Shown here: positions 32,854 to 43,619 of the stretch, piece by piece
How positions within the stretch are numbered: the stretch's first letter is position 1
How the letters are laid out: each line of letters starts with the position of its first letter
NCBI RefSeq assembly: GCF_022458985.1
Contig: NC_061777.1
Span: 12,923,668 to 12,987,667 of the forward strand
Length of the DNA: 64,000 bases
Source of the DNA: Mugil cephalus
Lineage: Eukaryota > Chordata > Actinopteri > Mugiliformes > Mugilidae
Direction of reading: 5' to 3'
The notes under the pieces: generated by a model
The model's database searches: none
Told to the model about the DNA's origin: nothing
The model's input: the letters and a program-made list of their open reading frames with translations, nothing else
Position numbers and translations under genes: made by a program

Positions 32854-35800
32854 TATTATTGCTTTTATAAATGAAATCACGTTGTTTAGTGTTTTTTTTT
32901 TTTTTTTATTAACAAAAAACAAAAAACAACTATTTCATGTCCAAGTGAAAACTGATTTTTACAAAGTGATATCAGTTAATTAAAACTTATAATGAAGAAA
33001 ATATGATTGCATAAATATTCACCCCCTTTAAAGTGATAGACCTAATTCAGCTGACGCCCGGTTCACGAATGCTGGTAGTCTGCTGGAGATCACCCAAGTG
33101 CAGTGAGTGTGTCTTAAGTGGCTGTAGTAGCAACTCAGGGAGAAGATTATTGAAAAGTGGAAGTCGGGGGATGGCTACAAAAAAATTAGCAACTCACTGA
33201 ACATTCCCTGTTCAGTTCAGTTAAATCCATCATAAAGAAATGGAAAGAGTACGGCACCTGTGTAAATCTGCCTAGAGCTGGACGTCCTCCCAAACTGAGT
33301 GACCGGGCAAAAAGGAGACCGGTGAGGGAGGCCACCAAGACACCTGCGACCACTCTGAAGGAGTTAAAAGCTTCAGTGGTTGAGGTGCCACAACTGTTGC
33401 CCAAGTTCTTCACCAGTCAAAGCTGTATGGGAGAGTGGCAAAAAAAACAAAAAAAACAACTGTTGAAAAAGGCTCATATCAAAGCCCGACTCAAGTTCAG
33501 CCAAAAGCACGTGAGAGGCTCCACGGTCAACTAGAGGAATGTTCTTTGGTACAAAAATGAGACAAAAATTGAGCTTTTTGGCTGTCAGACTAGGCAACCG
33601 ACCAGCCCCTCCACACCACCATAAACACACCATCCCCACTGTAAAGCATGGTGGTGGCAGCATCACGCTGCAGGGATGCGTCTCAGCAGCAGGTCCTGGA
33701 AGGCTTGTTAAGGTAGAGGGGAAAATGAATGCAGCATCATATTAGCCAAATCCTGGAAGACAATCTGATTCTGTCTACAACAGAGCTCCATCTTGGGAGA
33801 AGATATGTTTTCCAACAAGACAACGACCCAAAGCATACGGCAAAAACTACACAAAAACTGTTTGAAGATCACCATGTGGATGTTCTGGAGTGGCCGAGTC
33901 AAAGCCCACACCTCAGTCCGATAGAGAATTTGTGGCAGGACTTGAAAAGATCTGTTCACGCCTGATCTCAGAGCAACCTGACTCGCTTGCTTGAGCAGTT
34001 TTGCAAGAAAAAATACAAACCTGATTGACAAGTATCCACACAGACTCAATGCTGCGGTTGCAGCCTAAGGCGCATCTACTAAATATTAACTTGAAGAGGG
34101 TGAATATTTATGCAATCATGTATTTTGCACTATTAGTTTTAATTAATGGACGTTACTTTATAAAAATCAGTTTTCAGTTTCGACATTAAGGAGTTTTTAT
34201 TTATTTATTTATTGTCTAAAAAGTCAAATTGTGTTGGGTCATGATTTTATTTGTAAAAGCAATAAAAGGAGAAAACATCAGGTGAATACTTTTTATAGGC
34301 CGTGTATGTACATATACACATATGTATTTGTGACTCCTCTCATTATATACACACAATTTGTGTTCTCTCTCTCCTCATCCAAAGCTTTTGTCAGGAGCAG
34401 CTGCCTGCGACAGGAGTGCCCGTGAGGCGGCATCGCGTCGACCACATGCAAGAGAAGTTCAGTGAATACGTGAAGAACCGCACTCTTCAGGACTGGAAGT
34501 TCTGGATTGTATCCTTCAATGTGTTCGCGCTAACACCATTAGCTGCTTATAGAGCGTATGAACGTGACATCACAGCGAGCGGAAGTTTCCGTGGTTACAA
34601 CCGCTGAGTGGCATAAAGTGACAGTTGAACATGGAGATTAGCAGCATTATTTTGAATCAAAGGCTTTAATAGCTTCTAAATTGTAAAGTTAATTTAAAAA
34701 AATGGGGAAGAGCTGTTGTGCGATGGACTGTACCAACAGATTTGAAAAGCAGTCAGAGATACCAGCCAAAGAAAAGAGATGTAAGTGGATCGCTGGCACC
34801 CAGGCACTGAAATCTGGTGTTGTGGTTCACATTTAGTGTCAGGTGATGTTAATTTATACCGTATTTTTTTGATGAAGTCTTACCTTAAGTTACTTCTGAA
34901 GTCACGTTCTGGAGAGCTGCCAGATACGTTTGTCGATGTTGTTGTTTTAGCTTAGTTAAGGTCGACGGTAACTATTTCAGTTTTAAGAATAAGCAAAAAT
35001 AAAACAATAAATGGAATATTTGTGATCACTCCTCATCATCCTTTTCATGTCCGTTCAGACGCTACAGTCTTATACGGCTAACGTTAAGCTAACGTAAAGC
35101 TCTTAGAGGTAGCATCTTTTATTTAGCTTCATTTATCATATTGAAATGTCATGAAACCAACTGAAACCGAGGCTAATCCGCTCGTTGTCGAGTCCAGTTT
35201 TCCCTTCATTTGATCGATAATCCACATTTTCCAAGTCTCGCTGTTACATGTCACTGTGTTTTTTGCCACTCAGGGGGACGTGGTCCCAGGCGGCTGTGAT
35301 GTCAGCGCATACCCTCAGTTACAAAACACATGTATGGTCGACAAAGTGTGGTTTGTCCAGACCTGCACTACAGCAAATGTGGACATAATATAGAAAAGCT
35401 CACACAACTGAATCATAGCGAACTGAGACCCAAACAGGCGGGGCCGTCTGTTCCTCTACGGGCCACTGGTGATGGAGAGATCAAGTGGGAATGCAGAATG
35501 TACATTTATTGTTTAAACACAAGTATTTTGGCGGTTAAATTCAGAGGAGCAACGGTATCATGGGGGCGAAGGAAAGTGGAGACAGGGGTCCAGGAATACA
35601 GATGCTGTTGGTGGTGGAGGAAGAAGGACTACCAGTGGAGACGGGGAGGAGGAGGGTTGCATGATAAATAGCCTCAAAGCAGAGAGACGGATTTACAATG
35701 AATTTAAAGCAACTTATGGTGAAAATGTGGGAAAGTGAAAGAGATGAGGAAATGAGAAGGGTTCCTTTGTGAACTTCTTGTCTTACGCCTCTTACGCCAA

Positions 35801-37375
35801 AACAATGCAGGGATTCATTTAGTTCTCATACTTTTACATAAGTTTTAATGCGTTTGTCTCACTTTGTATCGACTTTGTATCGATCCTTGACCGTGCTGCA
35901 TTGTAGTTCAGCATCATCATCAAACCGCTCTTCGAGTCATTCAACGGGATGGTGTCGACGGCGAGCAGAGCAGAGCTGTGTCAAACCACTCTTCAATGGC
36001 TTGATCGTCATTGCTCCCTTCCGGCGCTCAGACCGAGTAAGCAAAACGCTGCTTTTCTTGCAAACACACACGCGGGGGTTCACGCGCAAATCAAAAGGGA
36101 TTGTACATGAACACTCCACTTACTCTGCAGTTTTGGATTTTTTTGCAGTCCCCATTGGGCTTCCTTCCAACTGCAGGCAGTTATCAGTATTTCATTTACT
36201 CATCATTTTCTGCTTTTTATCTGTCACTATCTGTGTTTTTTTGCCTTTTTCCTGTTTCAGCCTTGCCACCACAGGAAATTCAACAATGCTTCTAATGTTT
36301 TTAATAATACACACTCTCACTCCAGCAGTAATGATCACACTTTCCGCTAATAATATTTTTTCACCTCCCACTGGGTCGGAGCAGTAGGTCTTCCCTCCAA
36401 AGTCTGAATTAAGCGATTTGTGGATCTGATAGTGTAAAGTGACGTCAAAAGATTGCTATCATTCAGTCACAGTTTAAGCTTGATGGAGGGCGGGCCCGTG
36501 CCTCTGTAGAAAACCGTGAAAAATAAAGGTTATCACTCCAGTTTTTTATTCCATGTGTAGTGGGACTCTCCCCTCAAATTCACTGAGTCAAATCTGTGTC
36601 CGGCAGGGAAATCTTTTGCATACATTGGCATATTTACAAAAAAAATTTTTTTAAAAATCCCCAATCGTCAACATAACATACAGAGTCCTTGCAGTTTGTG
36701 GTAAATGCAGCAGATATGGAAAAGTTAAATAGAAAACTAGCTTCTTTTTACACAATAGCACTGAAATCATCCAAAACTTTCTTTTGCGATGCCAAGGGAC
36801 AAACTCACTAAGGACGAGACTGAAGACTGCGCAGAGTCCATCACACGTCCCACAGCTTTGGTTCTTTAATCCTTGTAATCAACCCCACGTTTAGATAAAT
36901 AAAGATAAAATACTACAAAACAGCCACCACCAGGAAAATGACTCCACACGCTTAGAAAAACATACGTTCATATAGAAAAAAAAAACATTAAGCAACAAAA
37001 CTGATATCAACAAACGCTGAAAAAAAATGTTTTCACCAGAGTTCTCTTTATTTATTTATTTATTTTGTCGGTGGTCAGCAGACCAGTCGGAACGCCACCA
37101 TACAAAGGGTCACCTCCCTGTTGTGCAGGTTTGACGCAGGTTTAAAGCAATGCAAATCAAGCAGTTAATATATGATCCTTGGCGAGACCGTGGGCTTTAG
37201 TGTACCGTGTTGTGTTACAGTCTGGTTATGCTCATTCACGTGTTTTTTTTGTTTTTTGTTTTTTCCAGTGGTGCTTAGTACCCTTCGCCAGCTGAGCACA
37301 ACCACGTCCATTCTCAGTGATCCATCCCTGCTTCCTGAAGAAGCCATCCAGTCCGTCACACACACAGATCTTTAG
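23743..37375 (+). CDS. mlxip: MLX-interacting protein (MondoA), bHLH-zipper glucose sensor
   Basis: Seventeen coding exons (23743-24065, 27426-27532, 27835-27920, 28086-28175, 28253-28294, 29053-29224, 29454-29543, 29717-29811, 30952-31534, 31821-31924, 32027-32132, 32227-32336, 32479-32586, 32678-32805, 34385-34508, 35907-36036, 37269-37375) join to 834 aa (human 919). The N-terminus has the Mondo conserved regions ([71 protein letters not shown]). A Pro/Ser-rich activation region fills exon 9. Exons 13-14 encode a bHLH-leucine zipper ([25 protein letters not shown]). The C-terminal WMC/DCD domain ([18 protein letters not shown]) anchors and pairs with MLX. The protein senses glucose-6-phosphate, shuttles from cytoplasm to nucleus and binds carbohydrate response elements. 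The N-terminus is MLXIP rather than MLXIPL, and synteny agrees. A second in-frame ATG lies at 23758. Confidence 0.96.
24066..27425 (+). other. mlxip intron 1
   Basis: A 3.4-kb intron. It holds a short GGTAA repeat near 24248-24272, a possible terminal-repeat fragment of a mariner-type element near 24358-24400, and a Tc1-type relic at 25186-25575. No exon is seen. Confidence 0.6.
25186..25575 (+). mobile_element. Tc1/mariner relic, internally deleted
   Basis: The left end (near 25190-25265: ATAACATTATGGCCACCTGA, later TATATTAGACAGTAAGTGAA) and two internal patches (GCCTGGTCTGATGCATCAC near 25407; GGAGGCAGAGTGATGCTGTG near 25514, later TGTGGATGTTACT) match, as I remember it, a common fish Tc1 family. 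Much of the transposase between them is missing. No open frame remains. Confidence 0.65.
28538..28857. mobile_element. Short non-autonomous Tc1-like element in mlxip intron 5
   Basis: The ends form inverted repeats: CAGTACTGTGCAAACGTTT at the left and the complement of AAACGTTTGTGCAGTACTGTG at the right. The inside (about 280 bases) encodes nothing recognisable. The terminal sequence resembles that of fish Tc1-type elements. Confidence 0.65.
30549..30826. mobile_element. Short hAT-like non-autonomous repeat, copy 1
   Basis: Left end CATTGGTCTTCAACAGG and right end, read inverted, CAGGGGCCTTCAACG are imperfect terminal inverted repeats. A related copy in inverted orientation lies at 51403-51545 and a longer relative at 56980-57580. 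It lies in the mlxip intron before exon 9. It has no coding capacity. Confidence 0.6.
32818..32848. repeat. (CA)n microsatellite
   Basis: A short CA dinucleotide run directly after the donor site of mlxip exon 14. Confidence 0.95.
32920..34307 (+). mobile_element. Degraded Tc1-like transposon in mlxip intron 14
   Basis: Long inverted terminal repeats are visible. Left 32935-33020 (TGATTGCATAAATATTCACC) mirrors 34105-34190 (GGTGAATATTTATGCAATCA). The outermost right end (GTGAATACTTTTTATAGG, near 34281-34307) resembles the usual Tc1 tail. The transposase lies between, broken into several frames: a helix-turn-helix part near 33250-33540, an ETKIELFG patch near 33560, and a catalytic patch [20 protein letters not shown] with [13 protein letters not shown] near 33809-33950. 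Several stops and frame changes mean it is a fossil, older than the copy in lrrc43. Confidence 0.85.
34509..35906 (+). other. mlxip intron 15
   Basis: A 1.4-kb intron. It carries a THAP-domain-like coding remnant at 34702-34820 and a GC-richer tract around 35260-35690 that may belong to the same inserted element. Confidence 0.5.
34702..34830 (+). mobile_element. THAP-domain N-terminal remnant (P-element-like or THAP gene fragment)
   Basis: An ATG at 34702 opens a frame beginning [19 protein letters not shown] and continuing to KWIAG. This resembles the start of a THAP zinc finger (short N-terminus, C-x2-4-C, then a KWI block). The downstream Cys-x2-His part is not joined in this frame. THAP domains occur in P-element-type transposases and in host genes. 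Its position inside an mlxip intron suggests an inserted transposon or retrocopy remnant. Confidence 0.5.
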
Positions 37376-39430
37376 CCTCGCCCTCATCAGCGGCTGAGGT
37401 CACCCAACGAACCCAATGAACTTTTTTATCAGGGGCAAAAAAAAAACAACAACAACATATCACTAGTTTTCCTTAAAGCCTCTCAGAGAGATCACCAAGT
37501 CTTCCACGGGTGCACAAATTGAAGATCGATGCAGACTAGGGCACGTGTGCGTTTGCTCTTTTGTACATTGATTCTTCGCAGGGAGCGCTCGCCGAGCCCA
37601 GCGGTGGTGCAAAAACGGCTTTCATCGTTGGATTAACTACTGCTACTACCCTCATCTCCTTCAGGTGACAATCTTCTAATACCTTTCGGAAGCCGGTACT
37701 TGTGGTTTATCTCTTGAACAACAATATATATTTAGATGTAAATGATGTAAATGATGCAAAGTCACAACATTGTGTCAAAAAGGGAAATATTGAGTGAATG
37801 TTAATTGTGTGTCCTCTCCTGGATGTGTAAAGTGCGTGGATATGACTTTTTTGTTTTGTTTTGTTTGTTTTTCGACCGGGGGGTTGGGGGGCAGAAAGGT
37901 CTCCTACCAGGGTGCAAGGGATCGCCTGAAACATGTTGAACACTCGTGTCTAATCAATGCCAGAAGGATGTGAGCTATTTTCTTCATTTACTCAGGTGAA
38001 TGTTTTTTTTTTTCTGTTTTTGCCAGTTAACTATAGTTGTTTCCTGGTGTTTTTTTGTTTTTATCCGTCCATGTTGATCCTCTGCCTAACTGCAAATCAC
38101 ACTCATCTTAGATCTGTTACACAAAATGAGTTTCTACGGAGCAGATCACAGCGCGGTGGAGCGATATTACTTCATAGCCCTCATAGGGAGCATACCTGAA
38201 ATATTAGTACAGATTATACATATTATATATACGATATTCACATGTACAGTGTTAAAAGATCAACAGGGGTCTGTTCTGTTCTGTTCTGTGTTAGTCGCTC
38301 AGGGCTAATTATCTTAAACTCATTTGTGAACAAATCAAGCCGGGTTCCTTCTCAGCAGTAAAGACGTGTTCGTAAGGGTACAGGTTACACTAATTCAGGA
38401 GGAAGACACAGAAACACACGAAAAGCCATGGCGTAGACTAGTTCATCCAGCTGTACACCTTATTAGTTGTGTTACTGACATAATGTTGGACGGACCACTC
38501 CGATCTGTTGGCAACTTGAGAATGAGATACCATGCAGGTGGTGGTTGGCTTGTTTGGCACACGTCAGCCTTAAGGTCAAAGTGTCCTTACCTGTGATCAT
38601 GGCAGGCTGATTTGTCTTTTGTTATATTGTTATTGTTGTTGTTGTTGTTGTTATTATTATTTGAGGTTCAGCACTCCTCAGGCAGAATTTTGCTTCCTTT
38701 TTTTTGTAGAACGGCTGAGTTTACGTAACAATGCACAATTTTTATTTGACAAATGTGCATCCTTTTTTGGGGAGGGAGGGGCGGGTGCGCAGTTTTTATT
38801 GTGAATTGCAAGTTTCTTTAATGGGAGACTTTCCTTTTCTACATTGTGATTTACCTGTCAGTGTATAGGCTGCTCAAAATACCATGAGACAGAAAAAACT
38901 GTCATTAAAAAAAAAAACAAAAACAACAAAATAACTCTTTTACAATTCCACAACCTTATGTTGTGTTGCAAATCAAAGTTCAGTGCACCTCTGAGTGCAG
39001 CTGTGGCTTTAACCGCTTCAAAGCTTGACAGCATGACAAAAGCAACAGTGTTCTGCTGCAGTTTAGCATCTGACGTTTCATAATTTCATTGTTTTTTCCC
39101 CCCACTCTCATCCATTGATTTCACCGTGTTTGTCACACCAGAGCTGAGAGATTTATACCGTTTCTGTGAGTGTGGTTTTAGCCAGATGATGTCTGACAGC
39201 AGCAAGTCTATATCAGATCTGCCTTTGTTGATTCTCCCCGCGTTAAGGATTTTGTTTGTTTTAAGAAGAAAATATATTTTCATATGCTGCATATGAGTTT
39301 TTTTTGTGTTTATTTTTTTTTTGTGTTCTCTTCATAAGTTCCCAAATGTCTACATGAAACATGTAGGCTAATATTTTAAAAAATGCCTTAACTGATTCTG
39401 AATCACAATAAACGCAACAAAGACGAACTT
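37376..39430 (+). other. mlxip 3' UTR
   Basis: No further exon of any gene is seen after the mlxip stop. The stretch is T-rich with simple repeats (near 37855-37872, 38272-38290 and 38630-38660) and ends at a good poly(A) signal, so it is read as a 2-kb 3' UTR. Confidence 0.7.
39407..39412 (+). promoter_or_regulatory. poly(A) signal of mlxip
   Basis: AATAAA, 36 bases short of the opposing signal of the minus-strand cytokine gene, so the two transcripts end tail to tail. Confidence 0.75.
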
Positions 39431-39447
39431 TTCAGTGTCTTTTCACT

Positions 39448-39453
39448 TTTATT
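39448..39453 (-). promoter_or_regulatory. poly(A) signal of cytokine gene 1
   Basis: AATAAA on the minus strand (TTTATT on plus), 83 bases after the stop codon. Confidence 0.75.
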
Positions 39454-39461
39454 TAATATTA

Positions 39462-39530
39462 AATAAATAACAGGTTCTCAACCATATAAAATATATAAAT
39501 AAATAACTTAAGTGTGCTTTAAATAAATAA
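39462..39530 (-). promoter_or_regulatory. AU-rich element cluster in the 3' UTR of cytokine gene 1
   Basis: Three copies of the nonamer UUAUUUAUU (plus-strand complements at 39462-39470, 39498-39506 and 39522-39530) sit between the stop and the poly(A) signal. Such clusters mark unstable cytokine mRNAs. Confidence 0.75.
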
Positions 39531-39535
39531 GTATG

Positions 39536-41196
39536 TTAAACAGGAGTTTCCTTGAGTCGTATTTGCACACGCTGGAGCAGGCACTTGGCGGCCAGGGCGC
39601 GCTCGGACATTTTTTTAAACTCAGGTAGACTACAGTTCGTTTCTGGAGTGTATGTTCCTGGAAGTTCACCGGCTAAGTCTTCAGCGTACTGGCTGGCCTC
39701 CATCAGGTCTTCGCTCAGCGCAGGGATCCAGCGGGAGATTTGCTTCATAACGCAGACGTAGGAGGAGAGGTCCTTGCCGGCGGGCTGGTGTGGCCAGAGC
39801 GCCTCCGTCGCATTCAGGTACGCACAGGAAATGTTGACAGGTAGAATGGGTGAATCCTGCAGGATAAAGAAAAATACGATTAGTAGCTGTCAGTAGGTAA
39901 GTGAAAGCCTACTATTTCGGTGTTACACAAGTTATAACCAGCTTTGCAAGACTGAACTAAACAACTTTTTTTTTTTTTGCGCTTGAAATGACAAAAAGTT
40001 TTATTAAATTCTTAATCCTGCTTCGCTGCATGACCTGTGGATGTAACATCCCTAATGCCAGTGAAAGCACTCTTAAAAGCCGACAAAAAAAAAACGTAAC
40101 CTAGTCATAAAAAGCTGTGTTTCTTATGAGTGTCGGGCTACTTACGAAATATTTCAGTGCATCCACGATGATCTCGTCTATGTCCTGCAGCACCCTCTGT
40201 TTTGGTCCCTCTGCAGGTCGGCAGTCTGATCGGGCAGTGAGCAGGCACAGGTAGACGACGATAGAAACTGGAAATTGAAAATGGATTAGACTGAAGCACA
40301 AGCACAAGCGCAGAGGACTGAGCTGCAATCTTTACTAGCGGGTTTCAGTGTTGCGCAACTTCTGAGTATCTGATATCTGACATGTGGTGGGACCGGTTGT
40401 TTGAATAACAGAAGCGGGATCGTGAGCCGTACCCTACCACAGCCCCTATCAAAAATAACATGCACCCATTAATAGCCTGCATTACTGTAATGCCACAATA
40501 ATAATTAATTACGTTTGGTAATTTGAGCCTTTGTAAAACGTGATTGATAATCGACTATCACCCTGCATCCTCTCTCTGGTTTGGCTATCTTCCTCTCGAT
40601 CTTCCTGCCACAAACTTTGTGTTCTGTCAGCTTTGGTTTGTTTTCTCGGATGTACCAAATACTGGTTGACTGAGAAGCTCAGCGACGTAAGAACCAAAAC
40701 ACACAGAGTCTACCTCCCAGTAAGAGGCATGCACTGATCCATTTAACAGTTTAAACTGAATATTGGACCAGTGCGGACCCCTGACATAAGAGGTTTCATA
40801 TAAAGTATTTTTTTTTTTTAAAAAAACTCTCGCAACGACCCAGCGCATCTTTCTGCATTGCTGCTGGCCTGCACCGGGAAAGAGATTGGTTTTTAAATAG
40901 GGACGGCCACACCGTCCTCTCTACTGAAAGCAACGAGACTAATTGACAAGACCCACGTGTGCGCACCATGCGTCAGGTAACGCGTTTAAACTTGCAAAGT
41001 TTTAAATGGTTTAAATAAAACGCACTAAGATCATGTCCGAAAATCGTAATAAATGCACTGTTATTAGTAGTAGTAGCATAGTTCTTAATAATAATTAATG
41101 TTAGTGTACATTAAATGTTTGGGGTGCTCGAGGATCTCTAAAAAAAAAAAAAAAAAGCATCTAAAATCGCTTCTACTTACCAGCGCGGAGATCCAT
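39536..41196 (-). CDS. Secreted helical cytokine-like protein 1 (IL-31 positional candidate)
   Basis: Three minus-strand exons (41181-41196, 40146-40267, 39536-39856) join to 152 aa. The first exon is 16 nt (five codons plus one base); the introns are phase 1 and phase 0. Residues 1-18 are a signal peptide (MDLRAVSIVVYLCLLTAR). The mature part is mostly amphipathic helix (LQDIDEIIVDALKYF, VMKQISRWIPALSEDLMEA, FKKMSERALAAKCLLQRVQI). It has five Cys (21, 57, 81, 121, 138) and N-glycosylation sites at 54, 61 and 120. A PETNCSLP patch resembles PETNISVP of human IL-31 as I remember it. Place and strand match human IL31, between MLXIP and LRRC43. A role as an extracellular ligand of a gp130-type receptor is inferred. 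It could instead be a LIF/M17-like gene; coding status is much surer than the name. Confidence 0.82.
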
Positions 41197-41265
41197 TACT
41201 GTGGCAGACTTTAGTCACAAGCAGACTGTGGTGTGATACTATTCTGATCCATAGTAGCTGGGTCA

Positions 41266-41357
41266 CTTTTATTCGGATATTTCTTAGATAAAGATCAACT
41301 TGTCAATATTTTCCTCAGAGCGTGGTAGTCACAGAAAAGAGGTTTCTGGGGGTTCCC
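41266..41357 (-). promoter_or_regulatory. Candidate promoter of cytokine gene 1
   Basis: On the minus strand a TATA-like AATAAAAG (41266-41273) lies about 70 bases before the ATG. A sequence fitting the NF-kappaB consensus, GGGGGTTCCC (41348-41357), lies about 150 bases before it. Both are short matches; function is inferred from their placement before a cytokine-like gene. Confidence 0.45.
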
Positions 41358-42220
41358 TCTTAGGAATATCTGGTCTAGAAAAACCTACACGTACCGTAAC
41401 ATGCCTACAGCAGACTAGATTAGATCTGAATTAAGTGACTAGTTTTACTCAAGTAGATGCAAAAGGCTGATTGAAGGCAGATTGTAAACTCTCCCTCTTT
41501 TTATTGCTCTGTATGGTATATGTTTCAATTATCAACAAAATGCAAACGCTAACACAGACATGAAGATGATCACGTGAAATAATGGAAATAGTGACATATT
41601 AATTAAAAGTGCCACTACTCCTTCATTAAATAATCTTTAATGTTGTCAGACATTGCTACTTCAAGGCAAACACATTGCATAATTGTATAATTTTATACTG
41701 GATTGGATGTGAAATGTCATGTTTGACCTGCTATTGGTGTACCTTTCAAAATAAATAAAGAAATGAATAAAAATTAAACCACTTTCTTTCTGGTGTGAGT
41801 TTATATACAGAACACACGTGTGGGGTTTGCTTCACTCTCAGTGGATCCTCATAATTTCATATCCCTGTTAAAAGGCCAGCATTTGGTCTTAAATCCAGGA
41901 TTAAGGTTTTGGGATTAGGTAGCAGTGTGAAGGACTTAACGGGCCCCTAACATTTAACTGATGCTTCACCTGACATATTACATGTAAAATAAATTATGAC
42001 TGAATAAAGAGGCCATGTTAAGCTTAAAACACACCACTGTACATCAAACTTTCCAGATACTTTGTTCTTAAACATCAGGTAAAATGAGAGAGAATGAGTC
42101 CTGTAGCTCCAACAGCAGGTGGTGAACTGTCTCCGGCCTCCACACAAGATTGACCTCCAGGTCACAGCAGAATTCCTGCTTATAGAAACACAGTATGTCT
42201 ACACTCAACAGAGTTTCTCC
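41358..42220. other. Spacer upstream of cytokine gene 1
   Basis: AT-rich DNA without a recognisable exon or intact element. Confidence 0.4.
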
Positions 42221-42224
42221 TACA

Positions 42225-43105
42225 TAAGCAGCGTTTTGCCTCATTCATTCACTAACATCAGGGGTGGAGATCAATAAATATTAAGTTGTGAGTGCGTGGC
42301 CAAGTCATGACGCACACACATAAAACAGAGCTGTTCTTGGTTCTGGAGCAGCAGTAGAGATCAGGTAGAGACAACAGATGTTAAAATATTCTACTGGACC
42401 CCAGATGATGTCTGGTGTCAGGGCACGAAACTGAGATGAAATCAGGGGGAGCATTTGGAGACGCATGTTAATATCAGGTCTGACCACACCTAAAGATGGT
42501 CACATGTGATCCAATAGAACTGATCAAATCTTAATGCAAGAAGAAGATGTAAAGTCTGAAGAGGCCCTAGGGAGCGCATGATATTATGGAGGTCATGACC
42601 AAGTGGGGCTGGAAAACCCAGACAGACACAGACAGAACGTGTCTATTATTATAGTATAAAAGTACTATAAGGGCCAATAATGGCCTTCCACTGGATTGGC
42701 TGGGGGCTTCACCGTAAGCATGAGACACCAAGCTCATGCTTACGGTGAAGCCCCCAGCCAGTCCAGGTCTCTACTCTACGTCATGACCTTCATAATATCA
42801 TGCAGAGTTTGCATTCAAATCTAATCTGGACTATGGGGTCACATGTGACACATGCGTCATGCGTCTTCAAATGCTTCCCCTGATTTTATCTCAGTTTCGT
42901 GCCCAGACACCTGACATCATCTGGGGTCCAGTAGAATATTTTAACATCTGTTGTCTCTAACTGATCTCTACTGCTGCTCCAGAACCGAGAACAGCTCTGT
43001 TTTATGTGTGTGCGTCATGACTTGGCCACACACGCACAACTTAATATTTATTGATCTTCACCCTGATGTTAGTGAATGAATGAGGCAAAACGCTGCTTAT
43101 GTAGA
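42225..43105. repeat. Large imperfect inverted repeat (foldback-like)
   Basis: The left arm (about 42225-42600) reads inverted in the right arm (about 42780-43105). Matching patches include GCGTTTTGCC/GGCAAAACGC at the outer ends, CTGTTCTTGGTTCTGGAGCA against its complement near 42975, TATTCTACTGGACCCCAG against its complement near 42920, and ATGATATTATGGAGGTCATG against its complement near 42785. A second, nearly perfect 34-bp hairpin (42691-42724 with 42733-42766, one mismatch) sits at the centre. No open frame spans it. It may be a foldback or MITE-type element; its outer ends are not sharply defined. Confidence 0.85.
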
Positions 43106-43109
43106 GTGT

Positions 43110-43615
43110 GGACGGTCTTTAATGCAAATCAGGATTCATTCAGTACGTTTACATGCACATCTTAATCGAGCTATGCTCTAAATTCATCATCAGCTGTAAC
43201 AACTGTAAAAGCCTACTTATGACTTAGCATTTACTGACTTTAGTATGGCTGAAGAAATCAAATGTTAGCGTTAGCATTGGTGTTCTGATACAGGACTGTA
43301 CGAGACATGAGAACAGTCAATATCAACATCAAACATAATATAATTAACTCTACTCTTGCTAAAATTTTGTCACCACCAGAATGCATGTATGGACTATATT
43401 TACAAATAGAAATCTATGTCATATATACAGGTGAGTGAGCAAAATATGCACAATGATGGATTGAGTTACTATGAACATGTTATACAGATGGATTTGTGCT
43501 TTAAATGTATAAATGGGGACTATATCATAATTTATAATAAAGGAAATGGGCAGATGATAAATGAGGGATCACAAAGGGATATTTACTCTAAAAAACAGTT
43601 TTGTAAAGAAATTAA
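43110..43615. other. Spacer
   Basis: AT-rich DNA between the inverted repeat and the LINE fragment; nothing recognised. Confidence 0.35.
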
Positions 43616-43619
43616 CTTT

